Numbered from the stretch's first letter, positions 1-12,657 are shown. The stretch: 64,000 bases of DNA from Timema cristinae (GCA_039000515.1 JBCFYV010000012.1:125308132-125372131); one strand, 5' to 3'. Notes: a model not told the origin generated them from the sequence alone. Numbers and translations: made by a program.

Positions 1-976
1 CTAAAGCGAGGCGAACTCAAACACCCCGCTCTTGATGGTTGTCACGCCCACAATAAACAAAGACTGAGTTTGACCAGAGTAGTTTCTGGTTCCGGCTGTG
101 TAAGTTTCCTAGCACTTTCAATAGTTCTCAGTGTCACCGTTTCCCCCACCAGAGCACTGCTCACCTCCCTTCTTTTGTTTGTTTTTCTCCCCCTAGCTTC
201 CCCTCTCTGTGAATTTGCTCGAGTTTGTGTGCTATAAAATGGCTTGTAACTTAGACTATTTACTCATTGTACCACCGGCATTCATAAGGTGAGGGCGCCG
301 ACTTAAATCTTCTCTAGGTCATGAACTTCAAAATTCTGTTTGGACAACATTATGAGGGGGATTTCGCTTTACAAAATTATCGTTTGGAATTAACTTTAAA
401 TATGAATATTTTTTCTTTGGGGCTTTGGAAATATCTCGTGGAATTGTTGCGAGTATATTTAATTTTAGATATGTAGGATTTTTACCGGCGCGCTCTAACC
501 ATTATCTTGCTAGTAATTGATTTACGTTGATTAGTTTACTGAGTTTGGGGCCTCTGGTGTCCTGACTAAAATTATGGTTCTCTTATTTGTTATACTAAAA
601 TCAATATTTAATGGCGTTTATAGATACGTCTTGTCAACATATAGTTTTTATATTTGTTATAATAAAAGTTATATTTAATGGCGTTAGTGATACGTCTAGT
701 CAACATATAATTCTCTTGTTTGTTAAACTGAACTATCATTTAATGGCGTTTATTGACAGAGACAATTATATTAAATTGTGCCGAGCTGTTATGTTTGAAT
801 ATTCTATATAAACATTGTTATGGGTGGTAACTTTTTAAGAAAGGCATTAGAATGGCCAAATTTAACAAGAGTATGGTAAAATCTATTTCTTGAGAGTCTG
901 GAGTTCTCTACCCTATTTTTCTATTGATGTTATAATAATGTATAGTCTGGGATGATTCTCAGCAGTCTATGGTGTT

Positions 977-1028
<52 letters not shown>

Positions 1029-2590
1029 ATAGCTTGTTGCGAGGTTGTTATTACAGTAAAATCACTTTTCTTGTTGTTTTTGAACTGCAGACGTTAAATT
1101 GGTCCTATCAATACTATTGATCTTATAACAGTGTTGTACTGCCTATACTTCAGTATCTGCCTTTGTAAATAAATAAATAAACAATCTATTTTCTCTTGTG
1201 ACTCCTTGGATATTATTTATGGTACGCTTCCTGGAACCTTAAGGATGTCACAATCCTATTTTGTAAAAAATAACTGAAACAAGCCTTGAAATTGATCCTA
1301 CACATCTTAATGGAGATGTCAATAATCTGCCACCAGCTCTGGGGGAAATTGGTTGAACTTTTTAAAGCACAATCGACCAAAAATAAACTGTGAATCAACG
1401 CGGTACAAAAGCTACAAAAACAATAATTACCTGTTGAAAGTTCTATGTTTGTGACGAAGCCGCAACTTAACCTGATTACAAATTTTAGCTTAGGGTAATA
1501 GTCGAGTTGATTCCGATATTGGTTTGTGTAAAATACGTGTGATTTTAACCCTTCAACATTTTAATCAGTTGACAGTTTTAATATAATATGTGTATATATA
1601 TATTGATACGTTTATATATATGATTTTTCAACTTTTTATGGTATTCAGGAAGAGTCTGAATTGTTTGAGCTGATAAATAAGTTCGATTTATATTTTAAAA
1701 TATTGAAACTAACACATTTACAGTAAAACTGCGGAAAATAAGATAGTTTCTAGAATATAAGATCAATTATTTAGATAAATATTAAAAGTAAAATAGAAGA
1801 CAGTTAGTAATATTTTTTTAGCCACTAATCATATATTAGGTTTTTTGATTAATATTCTCAGACATTTAAATGGCTATTTTGAGTTCCAAGACATGAATTG
1901 AGTGTTTTAACATGAAAACCTTATCATTCTGTTGTTATATTCAGCGCTCACCCATGAATGCGGAAGGAATGGAAGTAAGAAAGAGCTTCTGGCTTCGAAC
2001 TGGGACCCCCGTCTCGTGATCCTGCATCTCCCGTACCAGCCCCTCCATCTTAAACACAACAAGGAAACATTAAACTTAATATAAGTGGTCCGGGGCACCT
2101 CAGCAACTTTCTTGCTGCTTTAGCTATAAATAGTGACATTATTTTATTTATAGCTCTTAAAATAAGTGAAACAAAATACTACACACTGTTAAATAAATAT
2201 AATGGGAAAATAAGTATCCAAGTCCATCAAAGAGCATACATGAAATAATAGACACCGTTGCAGAAACGTTGAGAATATAGAAACATCTCGGTCCACCAAA
2301 GAACAACGCTAAGTTATTGAGTATCTCCAAGATCTGCGCAGATACGATCCTATCCGTTTGTAGAGGACCCCGGGATGCTAAACTATGTCTGGAAACAAAT
2401 TTTATTTAAAATAGTTAGAGCAGAGCTCGATAAAATCTTTTTTTTCTTTCTATTTTCGTTCCCCGAATAACTTACCCTTAATTATAGGGTTGGATGGATA
2501 ATTCCAAAAACTCGGGGAAACCTTAAAAAACAACCTAAATACCAAGTTTAACCCGATCGATAAAATGTGTTCGGCTCTAGGATAAGATAC
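1..2590. other. Non-coding stretch, no gene recognised
   Basis: AT-rich sequence with frequent stops in all frames. I see no recognisable coding segment, only the TA microsatellite listed separately. Short direct echoes such as ATTTAATGGCGTT at 607-750 suggest decayed repeats. Confidence 0.6.
974..1029. repeat. (TA)n microsatellite
   Basis: An almost pure alternating TA tract, interrupted once by ATTAT. Confidence 0.95.
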
Positions 2591-2595
2591 TGACA

Positions 2596-2693
2596 CACAG
2601 ACAGACAGACACACAAACAGACAGACACAAACAAGCACAGACAGACACAAACAAGCACAGACAGACACAAACAAGCACAGACAGACAAATATA
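2596..2693. repeat. 20-bp tandem repeat ACAGACAGACACAAACAAGC
   Basis: About four to five copies of a CA/GA-rich 20-bp unit. The open frame across it on the minus strand is low-complexity (Cys/Val/Leu/Ser) and is a by-product of the repeat. Confidence 0.9.
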
Positions 2694-2705
2694 TAGACAG
2701 ACTTT

Positions 2706-2915
2706 TCATTTTAATTTATTCGTGGTATTTAACGTGCACGTTCTGAACTGACTGATTATATGAGCACACGACTTACAAACTAACTTAAATCTATAACCGA
2801 CACAACAGCCAGCCCCCCCACACCACACATTTCACCAATGATGGCTTGCTCAACCACGCCAGGAATCAAACCTGGGACAACCAGCTCAGTAGATAGACAG
2901 AGCAAAGGTGTGAAA
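2706..2915 (+). repeat. Dispersed repeat C, copy 1 (tRNA-like block)
   Basis: Shares GTATTTAACGTGCAC, TTCTGAAC and ACTGATTATAT with 58968-59290. Both copies also carry a tRNA-like block in reverse; here it is CAGGAATCAAACCTGGGA, the reverse of a B-box-like GGTTTGATTCC. It is probably a SINE or SINE-like family, but I could not define its ends. Confidence 0.5.
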
Positions 2916-3094
2916 TGTCGAGTTAGATTGTTTCGACAGTCACAATATTCCCTCTCTCCGTGGGGTCACGATAACGTCATAAGAGGATGTATTAGATCAG
3001 ACTGTAGTCGAACATGGTGTACCTAATGAGACAACAATCATCGCATCTTACTAACCGTCCAGGATATACGCATTCTGATTTCGTTAACATCCAC

Positions 3095-3303
3095 TTCAGT
3101 GGTCACACGGTATAAGACGTTACTCTCGCAATAGACAGGATTTATGGTGACAAGACGAGGAGAGCAGGGTTCGAATTCCAGTCAGCTATAGTGAGACTTT
3201 GTTAACCTTAAATGGTTTTACACTTTATGTTTACGTAAATGTGGATACATTTCCACTAAAAGTATACCTTCATTATCCCTAGGTCATTTTAAGTAACATC
3301 TTA
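3095..3303 (+). mobile_element. SINE-A, degenerate copy
   Basis: tRNA-like head with ACTCTCGCAATAGACAGGA and the B box GGTTCGAATTCC. It is followed by the family body (TTAAATGGTTTTACACT and so on). The usual 3' tail GTATAACCCGAACGGGT is not recognisable here. Confidence 0.65.
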
Positions 3304-3589
3304 TAACTTTAAGCTTCTTTCAAAACTAAATAAAAGGACACGACAGAAATTCTACTTAGCGAATTAAAACTAGTATCAAAATATTTTTGAAATTCACTGT
3401 AGCATTTTTAAATGTATGTTACATGTATTTACATGTATGTACATGTAAATGTAAATGTGCGGAATAAAACGAATTTGATCTTTTCGTGAAATTAACCACT
3501 TGACATTTTATGTGCGAATAATGGTTAATTAATTAGCTCGATTTTAATCATAATTAACAGTAAATAAACAAACACACATATTAACAGTG

Positions 3590-4998
3590 TAATTTTGAAC
3601 GAGCGTGCCAAAATGAAAAGGGTGGAAGATGATGCTATACCCACCATATTGGAATAAGGAACGGCCTGTCCGGTCCCCGTGAGGCGCTAAGTGTTGCCTG
3701 AGGTCTAGGCAACTTGTCTGGCATGCCAGCTGCACTGCAGCGCCTGGTCCAAGCACAGATCACGTGATTACCGCGAGCTTTCCCTACTTACACGGACAAG
3801 TTCGTGCGGAACAAACATGGAGGGGGACTACATTCAGGGACACGCGCCTTGGTTACAGGGACAGGCGTCACCCGAGCCGAAACAGGTTCGTGTATTTACA
3901 TGTTGGTCGGCATGCCAGACAAGTTGCCTAGGCTTCAGGCAACGCTTCTAGTGTTTCAAGTCCCATAGCGCCTTACGGGGACAGCACAGTCCGTGGGTTC
4001 CTTGTATAATATTGTCGTTATAGTGCCTTACGGGGACAGCACAGTCCGTGGGTTCCTTGTATAATATTGTCGTTATAGCGCCTTACGGGGACAGCACAGT
4101 TCGTGGGTTCCTTGTATAATATTGTCGTTATAGCGCCTTACGGGGACAGCACAGTCCGTGGGTTCCTTGTATAATATTGTCGTTATAGCGCCTTACGGGG
4201 ACAGCACAGTCCGTGGGTTCCTTGTATAATATTGTCGTTATAGCGCCTCACGGGGACAGCACAGTCCGTGGGTTCCTTGTATAATATTGTCGTTATAGCG
4301 CCTTACGGGGACAGCACAGTCCGTGGGTTCCTTGTATAATATTGTCGTTATAGCGCCTCACGGGGACAGCACAGTCCGTGGGTTCCTTGTATAATATTGT
4401 CGTTATAGCACCTTACGGGGGCAGCACAGTCCGTGGGTTCCTTGTATAATATTGTCGTTATAGCGCCTCACGGGGACAGCACAGTCCGTGGGTTCCTTGT
4501 ATAATATTGTCGTTATAGCGCCTTACGGGGACAGCACAGTCCGTGGGTTCCTTGTATAATATTGTCGTTATAGCGCCTCACGGGGACAGCACAGTCCGTG
4601 GGTTCCTTGTATAATATTGTCGTTATAGCGCCTTACGGGGACAGCACAGTCCGTGGGTTCCTTGTATAATATTGTCGTTATAGCGCCTTACGGGGACAGC
4701 ACAGTCCGTGGGTTCCTTGTATAATATTGTCGTTATAGCGCCTCACGGGGACAGCACAGTCCGTGGGTTCCTTGTATAATATTGTCGTTATAGCGCCTTA
4801 CGGGGACAGCACAGTCCGTGGGTTCCTTGTATAATATTGTCGTTATAGCGCCTCACGGGGACAGCACAGTCCGTGGGTTCCTTGTATAATATTGTCGTTA
4901 TAGCGCCTTACGGGGACAGCACAGTCCGTGGGTTCCTTGTATAATATTGTCGTTATAGCGCCATCTTACAGTTTTTTTCATTTTGGTACGCTCATTCA
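3590..4998. mobile_element. Fold-back element with an expanded right arm
   Basis: The left arm, about 3590-3740, reads in reverse complement as the right arm, about 3905-4998. Shared blocks are the outer ATTTTGAAYGAGCGTRCCAAA, the middle TCCCCGTRAGGCGCTA, and the inner GCCTGA-(6)-GGCAACTTGTCTGGCATGCC. The left arm holds one copy of the 55-bp unit and the right arm holds 18. The unpaired centre is about 3741-3904. No coding sequence is visible and I could not assign a superfamily. Confidence 0.75.
3971..4960. repeat. 55-bp minisatellite, 18 copies
   Basis: Near-identical head-to-tail 55-bp units starting CCTTACGGGGACAGCACAGT and ending GTCGTTATAGCG; 990 bp divides into exactly 18 units. Many units alternate CCTTACGG with CCTCACGG, suggesting that two-unit blocks were copied. 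The array lies inside the right arm of the surrounding fold-back element. Confidence 0.95.
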
Positions 4999-5119
4999 AA
5001 ATGTATATATAAATGTTCCACAAAGTAGCGAGGTTACGGGAGAGCGGAATATATTACAAGCTAATGAGGATATGTCCGTTAGGCTCGGCATATATTCATG
5101 CACACAGCTATTAGTAGAC

Positions 5120-5830
5120 ACATTATTTCATTGATAACGTTCATAATCGATACATAGTGAATAGTGCACAATTCATACAATTAGTATAACTAGAGCAGTG
5201 GTTCACAACCTGTGGTGCGTGCCAGGACGTTTGTGGGTACGCGGTAATATTTGAATGATATACCAGCAGTGTGGAACTCAACAAGGCAACGGGCAGTGCG
5301 GGCCGCATTCTATATTTGACCTTGAGAAAATTATTTAAATTTAAAACATTTTATAATTCTTGATAAACTCACAAATAAATTAAATGTGTCAGTTTTTATT
5401 GTAACGTTTGTTTTTTAAATGCACTCTGTATCCAGATTCGTTTTTTAATTCCATTATTAGAACATTTATTTTCAGTTGTAACAAATAAATCATAAATATC
5501 TACTAATGTGGTAATTAAACATTTTTGCTAAAAAAAAATATGGGCGCAATTTATGGAAATGTGTTGCCAAGGGGTACGCAAGTGAAATTAGGTTAGGAAC
5601 TGCTCAACTAGAGCATATCAGCCAATGAGAACGCGAAAAGAAGCTCTAGCCAATTATAGGCCAGCTTACACAACAGACGGAAAATATCTTTTGTTAATAT
5701 TTGAAATACCGTGTGGTAGCCATACTTGACTGTTATCAACTACTTTGTTTTAGCGTCAATGACTACAACAATGCATTTCAATGAAAATAAAGAGGAAATA
5801 TTACGCTTTTAATTCTGTTATCGAGAGGTG
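5120..5830 (-). repeat. Dispersed repeat X, copy 1 (interrupted)
   Basis: Similar in reverse orientation to 14555-15265. Shared blocks are GAATAGTGCA, ATCAGCCAAT, CCAATTA and GTGGTAGCCATACTT. The copy is split by the hAT MITE at 5196-5605. Confidence 0.6.
5196..5605. mobile_element. Non-autonomous hAT element (MITE)
   Basis: It begins CAGTGGTTCACAACC and ends GGTTAGGAACTGCTC, imperfect terminal inverted repeats of the hAT type. It is flanked by a perfect 8-bp target duplication AACTAGAG (5188-5195 and 5606-5613), the length expected for hAT. There is no transposase coding sequence. It is inserted within dispersed repeat X. Confidence 0.85.
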
Positions 5831-6003
5831 GGTCTACCATAATATTCATGAAAGTAAAATAAATAAAAAATAAATAAAAATAAGATTTGATTAAATAGTA
5901 CAAACACCACTTAGATAAATTAGGTTCATTTCCCCGTTTCAAAAGATACGGTTTAATTTAACGTCGTTTTTCGGGTGAACCCTTTTAAATGAATTATTTT
6001 TAA

Positions 6004-6150
6004 ATACAGTAGCCCCGTGGCTTCTTTGGTGCTGACTGACAGACAATATTTAGGTATATACAGTAGCCCCGTGGCTTCCTTGGTGCTGACTGACAGCTCA
6101 CAGCTCACAGCTCACTTCTCACAGTCAACATTTAGGTATATACTTAAATA
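6004..6150 (+). repeat. Dispersed repeat Y, copy 1
   Basis: TACAGTAGCCCCGTGGCTT and GGTGCTGACTGACAG occur twice in tandem (6007 and 6060), followed by triplicated AGCTCAC. A reverse-orientation copy lies at 21775-21870. Confidence 0.7.
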
Positions 6151-6234
6151 TTGTCTGTCAGAAGTGACATCTGCTAAGCACATGTTTTTGCAGATCATAT
6201 GGTCCGGCGTATGGATACATAATTTGGTATGGTA

Positions 6235-6960
6235 ACTTTTCAAAGCTGTCAGCTGTACCTTATCTATTAGAGCAAAGTGGTTGTGCCAACTTATAGGAAT
6301 AAAATACCATCTAGTTTAATTACTACGTTTTATTATAAGCCATTGTATTTTCCTTGCGGTTATACAACATGCACTACGCACTATTAACTACTCGCTACGC
6401 ATGGATATAAACCCAATCAAAGAAGGTGAACATAATTTTACGTATTTAAAATAAAATAGATCTGGACACGGGAAGTGAAGCCGGGACCTTTGTCGATGAT
6501 TTACCACCGAGCCTGAAACTAGGAGTGAAACAAAACACCTGAACATTGTATGAGGCCTGGTTAGTTCAGCGGTAGAGCACAGCTAGGGGCGGGGCAGAGG
6601 GGCGGGGCAGAGGGGGCGGGGGCAGAGCGCTTGAGCCGGCGATTGGAAGCTGTGGAAAATTCCTTCTTCTAACATCTTCTTCTCTCCAGCTTCTCTTTCT
6701 GTTGGTAAGAGATCGATGGTTGTGCGAGCGACCGGCGTCGCTACCCAGCGTCGCGGTGCTCCCCCCGGGGATCTAAGGCCACTCCACAACTTCATGTTTG
6801 ACCCGCTGGGAGCGCTACATAACACATTAGATTAATCTCCCATTTTATCTGGTGCTGTTTCTGTAACAGTGGATCGGGGGGCAATACGTCTCGACAGTAA
6901 CACTGTGATTAAGTTAATACCCGCTTTTATTTCCCGGCGCGTCTTACTACCTGATCGGCT
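6235..6960. other. No gene recognised; GC-rich island at 6540-6830
   Basis: AT-rich sequence with a GC-rich block. The block has a tRNA A-box-like GGTTAGTTCAGCGGTAGAG near 6558 and an 80-residue open frame on the minus strand (6583-6825) that I do not recognise. GCGTCTTACTACC near 6940 looks like a stub of a reversed SINE-A tail. Confidence 0.4.
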
Positions 6961-7182
6961 TTGAGTTCGGTGATCGCATGGTCTAAGGCATCACTCTCGC
7001 AATATACTGGACTACCGATGACAGGGAGATCTGAGCCGGGTCTACTAAAGTGTTTTTTCCTAAATGGTTTTCCACTCTCCTCCCACGAAAATGCGGGTAG
7101 ACTACCTCTAAGATGTTTCTCCTCACCCTTACCATATTAGAGTAATTATCATAACTACGTATTACCTAAACGCCGTGAAGTG
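6958..7182 (+). mobile_element. SINE-A copy
   Basis: Head GGTCTAAGGCATCACTCTCGC, then ACCGATGACAGGGAGATC, a degenerate B box, TCCTAAATGGTTTTCCACT and a decayed tail ending near CGTATTACCTAAACGCCGT. Confidence 0.75.
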
Positions 7183-7184
7183 CT

Positions 7185-7500
7185 GGGGGAGTATGGAGGA
7201 GGAAGGTAGGAAGGTGGAGTGTGGAGGAGGAAGGTGAAGTATGAGGAGAAGGTGAAGTATGGAGAGGAAGGTGGAGTATGGAGGAGGAAGGTAGGAAGGT
7301 GGAGTGTGGAGGAGGAAGGTGGAGTATGAAGGAGGAAGGTGGAGTATGGATTAGGAAGGTGGAGTATGGAGAGGAAGCTGGAGTGTGGAGACGAAGGTGA
7401 GTATGGAGGAGGAAGGTGGAGTATGGCGGAGGAAGGTGGAGTATGAAGGAGGAAGGTGAGTATGGATGAGGAAGGTGGAGTATGAGAACGAAGGTGAAAT
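7185..7500. repeat. Purine-rich minisatellite (GGAGGAAGGTGGAGTATG)
   Basis: About 15 variable 18-23-bp units, almost entirely A and G on the + strand. Such polypurine tracts can form triplex DNA; that is general knowledge and not shown here. Confidence 0.85.
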
Positions 7501-7504
7501 TTCA

Positions 7505-8160
7505 GAGGGAATATACTAGAATTTGTGTGAGAGATATCGGGAAACCCCCTCAGTACACCCTATCGGTATTTGAATAGCGCTCTACTGCTCATAAGTATTT
7601 CAAACTATGTATTCACAAGTTCGCCTGAAAACAAGAGCAGAACTGAAATGTTGACACGTGACGTGCTCTAAGCCAATCACAAGGAATCGCTCTGTCCTAA
7701 TAAAAACAATACCAACTTTGTCGGCGATTATCCATAAAATCTGATTGGAATGTCTAATCATATTTACATGATCAATCGACTCTTTCATTGCACATGCGCT
7801 TACCCAGCGAGATACGAGCAGACAGCTGCATCTTCTGTTGTGAAATGATTTGAAATAACTCGTTAAATGAAAAACGTGTTTGTATTTCCGGTTCTATTTT
7901 AATTTGCTTCACTAAGCAACATAATAATTTGAAAAGATCCATCGTGCTATTAATATTAAATATCTGTGTATCCACTAGAAAATTAAATTTATTGATAACC
8001 AACTTTTTATAGTTCGTGTTGCAAAGCATTATGGGTCAATATACGCTTGCGGTGCACGCATGAACCAAGCTTTAGAGCATGAAACCGCCGTTACGGATAC
8101 GTCAAAGCAAAATAAAGAACACATATTTAAATAGTCACGCTTAATGGATTGAGCTCATTA
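7505..8160. other. No gene recognised
   Basis: An 85-residue and a 62-residue open frame exist on the minus strand, but neither resembles a family I know. Confidence 0.5.
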
Positions 8161-8167
8161 ATTAAAT

Positions 8168-9075
8168 ATCATCATCATCATCATCATGAACAGCTTCCAG
8201 CCACTGGCCGGGTCTGTTTGGAACATAGGCCTCTCCACCCCCTCTCTCCCTCTCCCTTGACCCAGTCCTCTCTTCTCTCCTTCTTACTTCTTTCATCCAT
8301 CTGTCCTTTGGTCTTCCTCTCGGTCTCCTACTCTCCAACTTCTAGTCATCCTTTCCCTCTCCATTCTTCTCATATGCCTTCTCTATCCTGTCCTGGCTCT
8401 TCCTTTCCTATTCCTCTTACTCTTTCATGTCTCATCCTGTAAAGTTTTGTCACGCTGACACCGCTTTTATTCCGTTCCTTTATTACCCGTGTGTGTGTGG
8501 AGCTTACGTTAATATTGGTAGGTGATAGACCTTGTAGAACATTCCAGAACACTCGTCTGGTGCATAACTGCTCCAAATCAGGCTTCTCACACTTCTTATT
8601 GCCTTCCTCTTCACTTATTTATCTTCTGTTCCTTCCACTATCCTCTACAATACTACCCGGATACTTGAAACTATCTTCAATTGCTCTCTCTCACTGTCTC
8701 ACCAGCTGTATACCTCTCCTTCCTTGTCGTGATCACCTCCTTACTTTAAACCTCATTCCATACCTCTCCTCCACTTCTTCCCAAACCTCCAGCTGCTCCT
8801 GTCCTTCTTCCTCCTTACTACCCCACACCACCAGCTCATCTGCAAACACCATTAATTGCTTTCTGCTTTCCCTCCCCAATTCCATCATTACTTCGTTCTT
8901 CACTACCTTGTTTCAGACCGTTCTTTACTTCTTACTAGTCTGACTTCTCCTCTCCCACTGCCCTTGTACATATTCTTCGCTTTGTCTACGCTCTCATTCT
9001 GCACTCCTTACTTCTCCAGACTTCTTCTTCACACGCTGTCATCAGCTCTTTCAACATCTAGGAAGACCAATTAAA
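8168..9075 (-). pseudogene. Decayed RTE-like LINE reverse transcriptase and 3' tail
   Basis: Read on the minus strand, this is the 3' part of a non-LTR retrotransposon. From upstream to downstream, a thumb-like stretch near 8950 (MYKGSGRGEVRLVRS) leads to FADELVVWG at about 8820-8850, where the catalytic FADD has become FADE. Next come EEEGQEQLEVWEEVEERYGM, and near 8300 the C-terminal motif RRPRGRPKDRWMKEVR, typical of RTE-group proteins. It ends in a trinucleotide tail, (ATG)n on the minus strand at 8168-8187. RTE elements often end in such short repeats. The frame is broken by stops and indels, and everything 5' of the palm is missing or unrecognisable. Confidence 0.75.
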
Positions 9076-9138
9076 TATATCTCAACTAATTACAAAACAT
9101 ACACGAGAGTACCTTTAGATATGTTATTACAATGAATA

Positions 9139-9255
9139 CAGTAAAACCTCTTATTACCGGACCTCTAATATCTGAAACGGCTAACCGCACTTTTGTTTTG
9201 TATTTTGTTCAGGATCTGAACTGCCAAATAGAGGTCCTACGTCGATAAATCCTCT
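9139..9255. mobile_element. Possible pogo/Tigger-like terminus
   Basis: CAGTAAAACCTCTTATTACC directly after TA resembles a Tc1/mariner-pogo terminal repeat. An internal inverted pair, GGACCTCTAATA and AATAGAGGTCC, lies in the next 100 bases. I found no opposite terminus, so this is a solo end or a coincidence. Confidence 0.4.
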
Positions 9256-9269
9256 ATTAGTTAAGGTAT

Positions 9270-10590
9270 ACAACTCGGGAAAAAAAAGAGTCAAAAGAAA
9301 GTTCAAGACTCTGTTTTTAAGAAAAAATTATAAATTTAGATGTGTTGTCTATTTAAATTTGTAATATTGAATAACCATATATTTAGATACCGTATGTACG
9401 TACATAGGAATGCTTACTATATGGTACGAACACACATTTAAAATTACGCTGCTATCTATCCCTATCTTGAGCTAATTATATCTTGTTTCCCTCATTACAC
9501 CTTTGCCCTATGTTGAGCTAGTTGTATCCAGTCCACCTCATTACACCCTATCTATTTCAAGTTCATTCTAATGTTATCCTCACTGTATCTAGGTCTTAAC
9601 AATGGCCTCTTCTCATCAGGTTTGCCAGTCTGTACCCTGAACACGGTTCTAGACCATTCCATTCACGCTGTATGTCCTGCCCACCGTAATCTACGAGACT
9701 CGTTCATCCTCATCCCTATGCAACCTCCTCCACTCTCCAGTAGTCTCATCCCATCTTAGCAGCACCTGGTTTTCGAACCCATTATATTTGTTTTCATCGT
9801 GTAAGATAAGATATCACTCTTTGAGAGAAGTTTTCAAGAGCTTCAAAGTGTATAACTACCCGGGGCCTTGCGGTACATTTTCTGTTTCATGCAAGTATTA
9901 GAAACGACACCCCTTAAAAGTTTTTTTTCTTTAAAATAACCTTTGATTGTGAATTTTTTTTAAACTGCATAAAATGTACAAATACTATTTTTATTTTGAA
10001 AATATAAACTACTTTATAATAATGATATCAACTATCAACTACTACAATCTACTAACAGTTCTACCCTTCTAACTTTAACTTTAGCAAATTGTTAATTAGG
10101 GGCGTGTAGTCTAGAGGGGCAGCCAATGGTGATTCATTAGAAATTAATGACAGACTTATAAGTTTTGTTTGGCTTATTGAACTACTTAAGTAATGTTTTA
10201 TTGATTTTAATTTGGAAAAACTTCTTTTCCCACTAGCTACAGAGACAGGGTATTAATAAAATTCTCATAGCTACACAAGTCCTCCGCAAAGACGCAAACG
10301 GGGGAGGGGGTAATTGATAATTATTATATATAATTATGCTTATCATGCTATTAAAATAGGGTAGATAAAATAAAGATAGAAATGAGTTGCAAAGCTAGTA
10401 AGATTTGTAGGTAACAGAACAGAATAAATAGATAGAGAATATCTGTCAAATTGACAGCTAGCAGCCGTTTTGACATATGCCTTTCTTTAACTTGTTATTG
10501 TATTGTCTCCACTTCAACGTATATGGATTAAATAAGGACAGAGCAATAAATAACGAACGCAAAATTAGGCAAATGCAAATATTTCCTAAG
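9270..10590. other. No gene recognised
   Basis: AT-rich sequence. The only local pattern is a short direct repetition of a CTATCTTGAGCTA-like phrase around 9460-9550. Confidence 0.55.
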
Positions 10591-12073
10591 AAACTCTCTC
10601 TCTATCACACACAGAACGCTAAAGTAGCCCAATATCACCTAAATAACTCTCTCTCTCTATCACACACAGAACGCTAAAGTAGCCCAATATCACCTAAATA
10701 GCTCTCTCTCTCTATCACACACAGAACGCAAAAGTAGCCCAATATCACCTAAATAACTCTCTCTCTATCACACACAGAACGCAAAAGTAGCCCAATAACA
10801 CCTAAATAACTCCAATATCACCTAAATAACTATCTTTCTATCACACACAGAACGCTAAAGTAGCCCAATATCACCTAAATAACTCCAATATCACCTAAAT
10901 AACTCTCTCTCTATCACACACAGAACGCAAAAGTAGCCCAATAACACCTAAATAACTCCAATATCACATAAATAACTCTCTCTATCACACACAAAACGCT
11001 AAAGTAGCCCAATATCACCTAAATAACTCTTTCTCTATCACACACAGAACGCTAAAGTAGCCCAATATCACCTAAATAACTCCAATATCACCTAAATAAC
11101 TATCTTTCTATCACACACAGAACGCTAAAGTAGCCCAATATCACCTAAATAACTCCAATATCACCTAAATAACTCTCTCTCTATCACACACAGAACGCTA
11201 AAGTAGCCCAATATCACCTAAATAACTCTCGCTCTCTATCACACACAGAACGCTAAAGTAGCCCAATATCACCTAAATAACTCTCTCTCTATCACACAAA
11301 GAACGCTAAAGTAGCCTAATATCACCTAAATAACACTCTCTATATCACACAGAACGCTAAAGTAGCCCAATATCACCTAAATAACTCTCGCTCTCTATCA
11401 CACACAGAACGCTAAAGTAGCCCAATATCACCTAAATAACACTCTCTATATCACACAGAACGCTAAAGTAGCCCAATATCACCTAAATAACTCTCTATCT
11501 ATCACACACACAACGCTAAAGTAGCCCAATATCACCTAAATAACTCTCTCTCTATCACACACAGAACGCTAAAGTAGCCCAATATCACCTAAATAACTCT
11601 CTATCACACACAGAACAATAAAGTAGCCCAATATCACCTAAATAACTCTCTATCACACACAGAACGCTAAAGTAGCCCAATATCACCTAAATAACTCTCT
11701 ATCTATCACACACAGAACGCTAAAGTAGCCCAATATCACCTAAATAACTCTCTCTATCACACACAGAACGCAAAAGTAGCCCAATATCACCTAAATAACT
11801 CTCTATACACACACACAACGCTAAAGTAGCCCAATATCACCTAAATAACTCTCTATCTATCACACACAGAACGCTAAAGTAGCCTAATATCAACTAAATA
11901 ACTCTCTATCTATCACACACACAACGCTAAAGTAGCCCAATATCACCTAAATAACTCTCTAGCTATCACATACAGAACGCTAAAGTAGCCCAATATCACC
12001 TAAATAACTCTCTATCACACACAAAACGCTAAAGTAGCCCAATATCACCTAAATAACTTTCTATCTATCACAC
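10591..12073. repeat. ~50-72-bp minisatellite, about 26 copies
   Basis: The unit is a variable (TCTC)n/(TATC)n stretch, then CACACACAGAACGCTAAAGT and AGCCCAATATCACCTAAATA. Copies differ in the CT tract and in an optional inserted CTCCAATATCACCTAAATAA block, which gives longer units at 10800-11170. No coding frame runs across it. Confidence 0.95.
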
Positions 12074-12074
12074 G

Positions 12075-12655
12075 TTCCGCACCTGAGATAATTCCAGTCC
12101 ATGCAAATACTACCTTTTAGTTCGAGTCCTTATTGTCATAACATAATCATTTTCAAAGATAATAAGTAACTACAATTGTTGTAAAAAAACAATAATTCTC
12201 TTACCTGATCTACTTTTTAAACACAAAAACTGAGTTAGTATAAATCCAAAAATATTATACTGATACAGATATATTATATATTTGATTTATTGATTGAAAC
12301 CCATCACAGCCACTTACCACTTCTCGATATAAACTAACATTAAAGTAAATATTGTCAATAATTGTAAGCTCAAAGCAGAACTATCAACACGTAACACGTG
12401 CCGCGCGGTGTATAACAAACAAAAATAATAGCTGCGCGCTGTCAGATCAAAAGTGTTTCGGCGAGCGCTCGCCAACGATGCACCTGCACCAGAAACCTAT
12501 TTCGGTGTTTACGCCGCCCCCTTACTGTGCACCCCCCCGCCCCCTGTATCATAGCATGGCACGGTCTTGTAACTACCCATTGTGATGATTACAACCTCTG
12601 CGGGTTGGGTAATCTCGGGTGTCTTCTCTTGAGAACTCTCAAATTTGAATGCAGT
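12075..12655. other. No gene recognised; GC-richer 12390-12570
   Basis: Contains CACGTG near 12397 and CGAGCGCTCG near 12462, but no TATA-exon arrangement that I can defend as a promoter. Confidence 0.4.
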
Positions 12656-12657
12656 GC

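Noticed and set aside
3971..4960. CRISPR-like regular repeats
   Set aside because: Units are directly contiguous with no variable spacers, in a eukaryotic context; the same holds for the arrays at 10591, 12658, 19823 and 37117.
8149..8943. + strand frames with a HHHHHH run and Ser/Leu/Pro-rich 150-codon frame
   Set aside because: Antisense of the RTE-like LINE; the His run is the (ATC)n tail.
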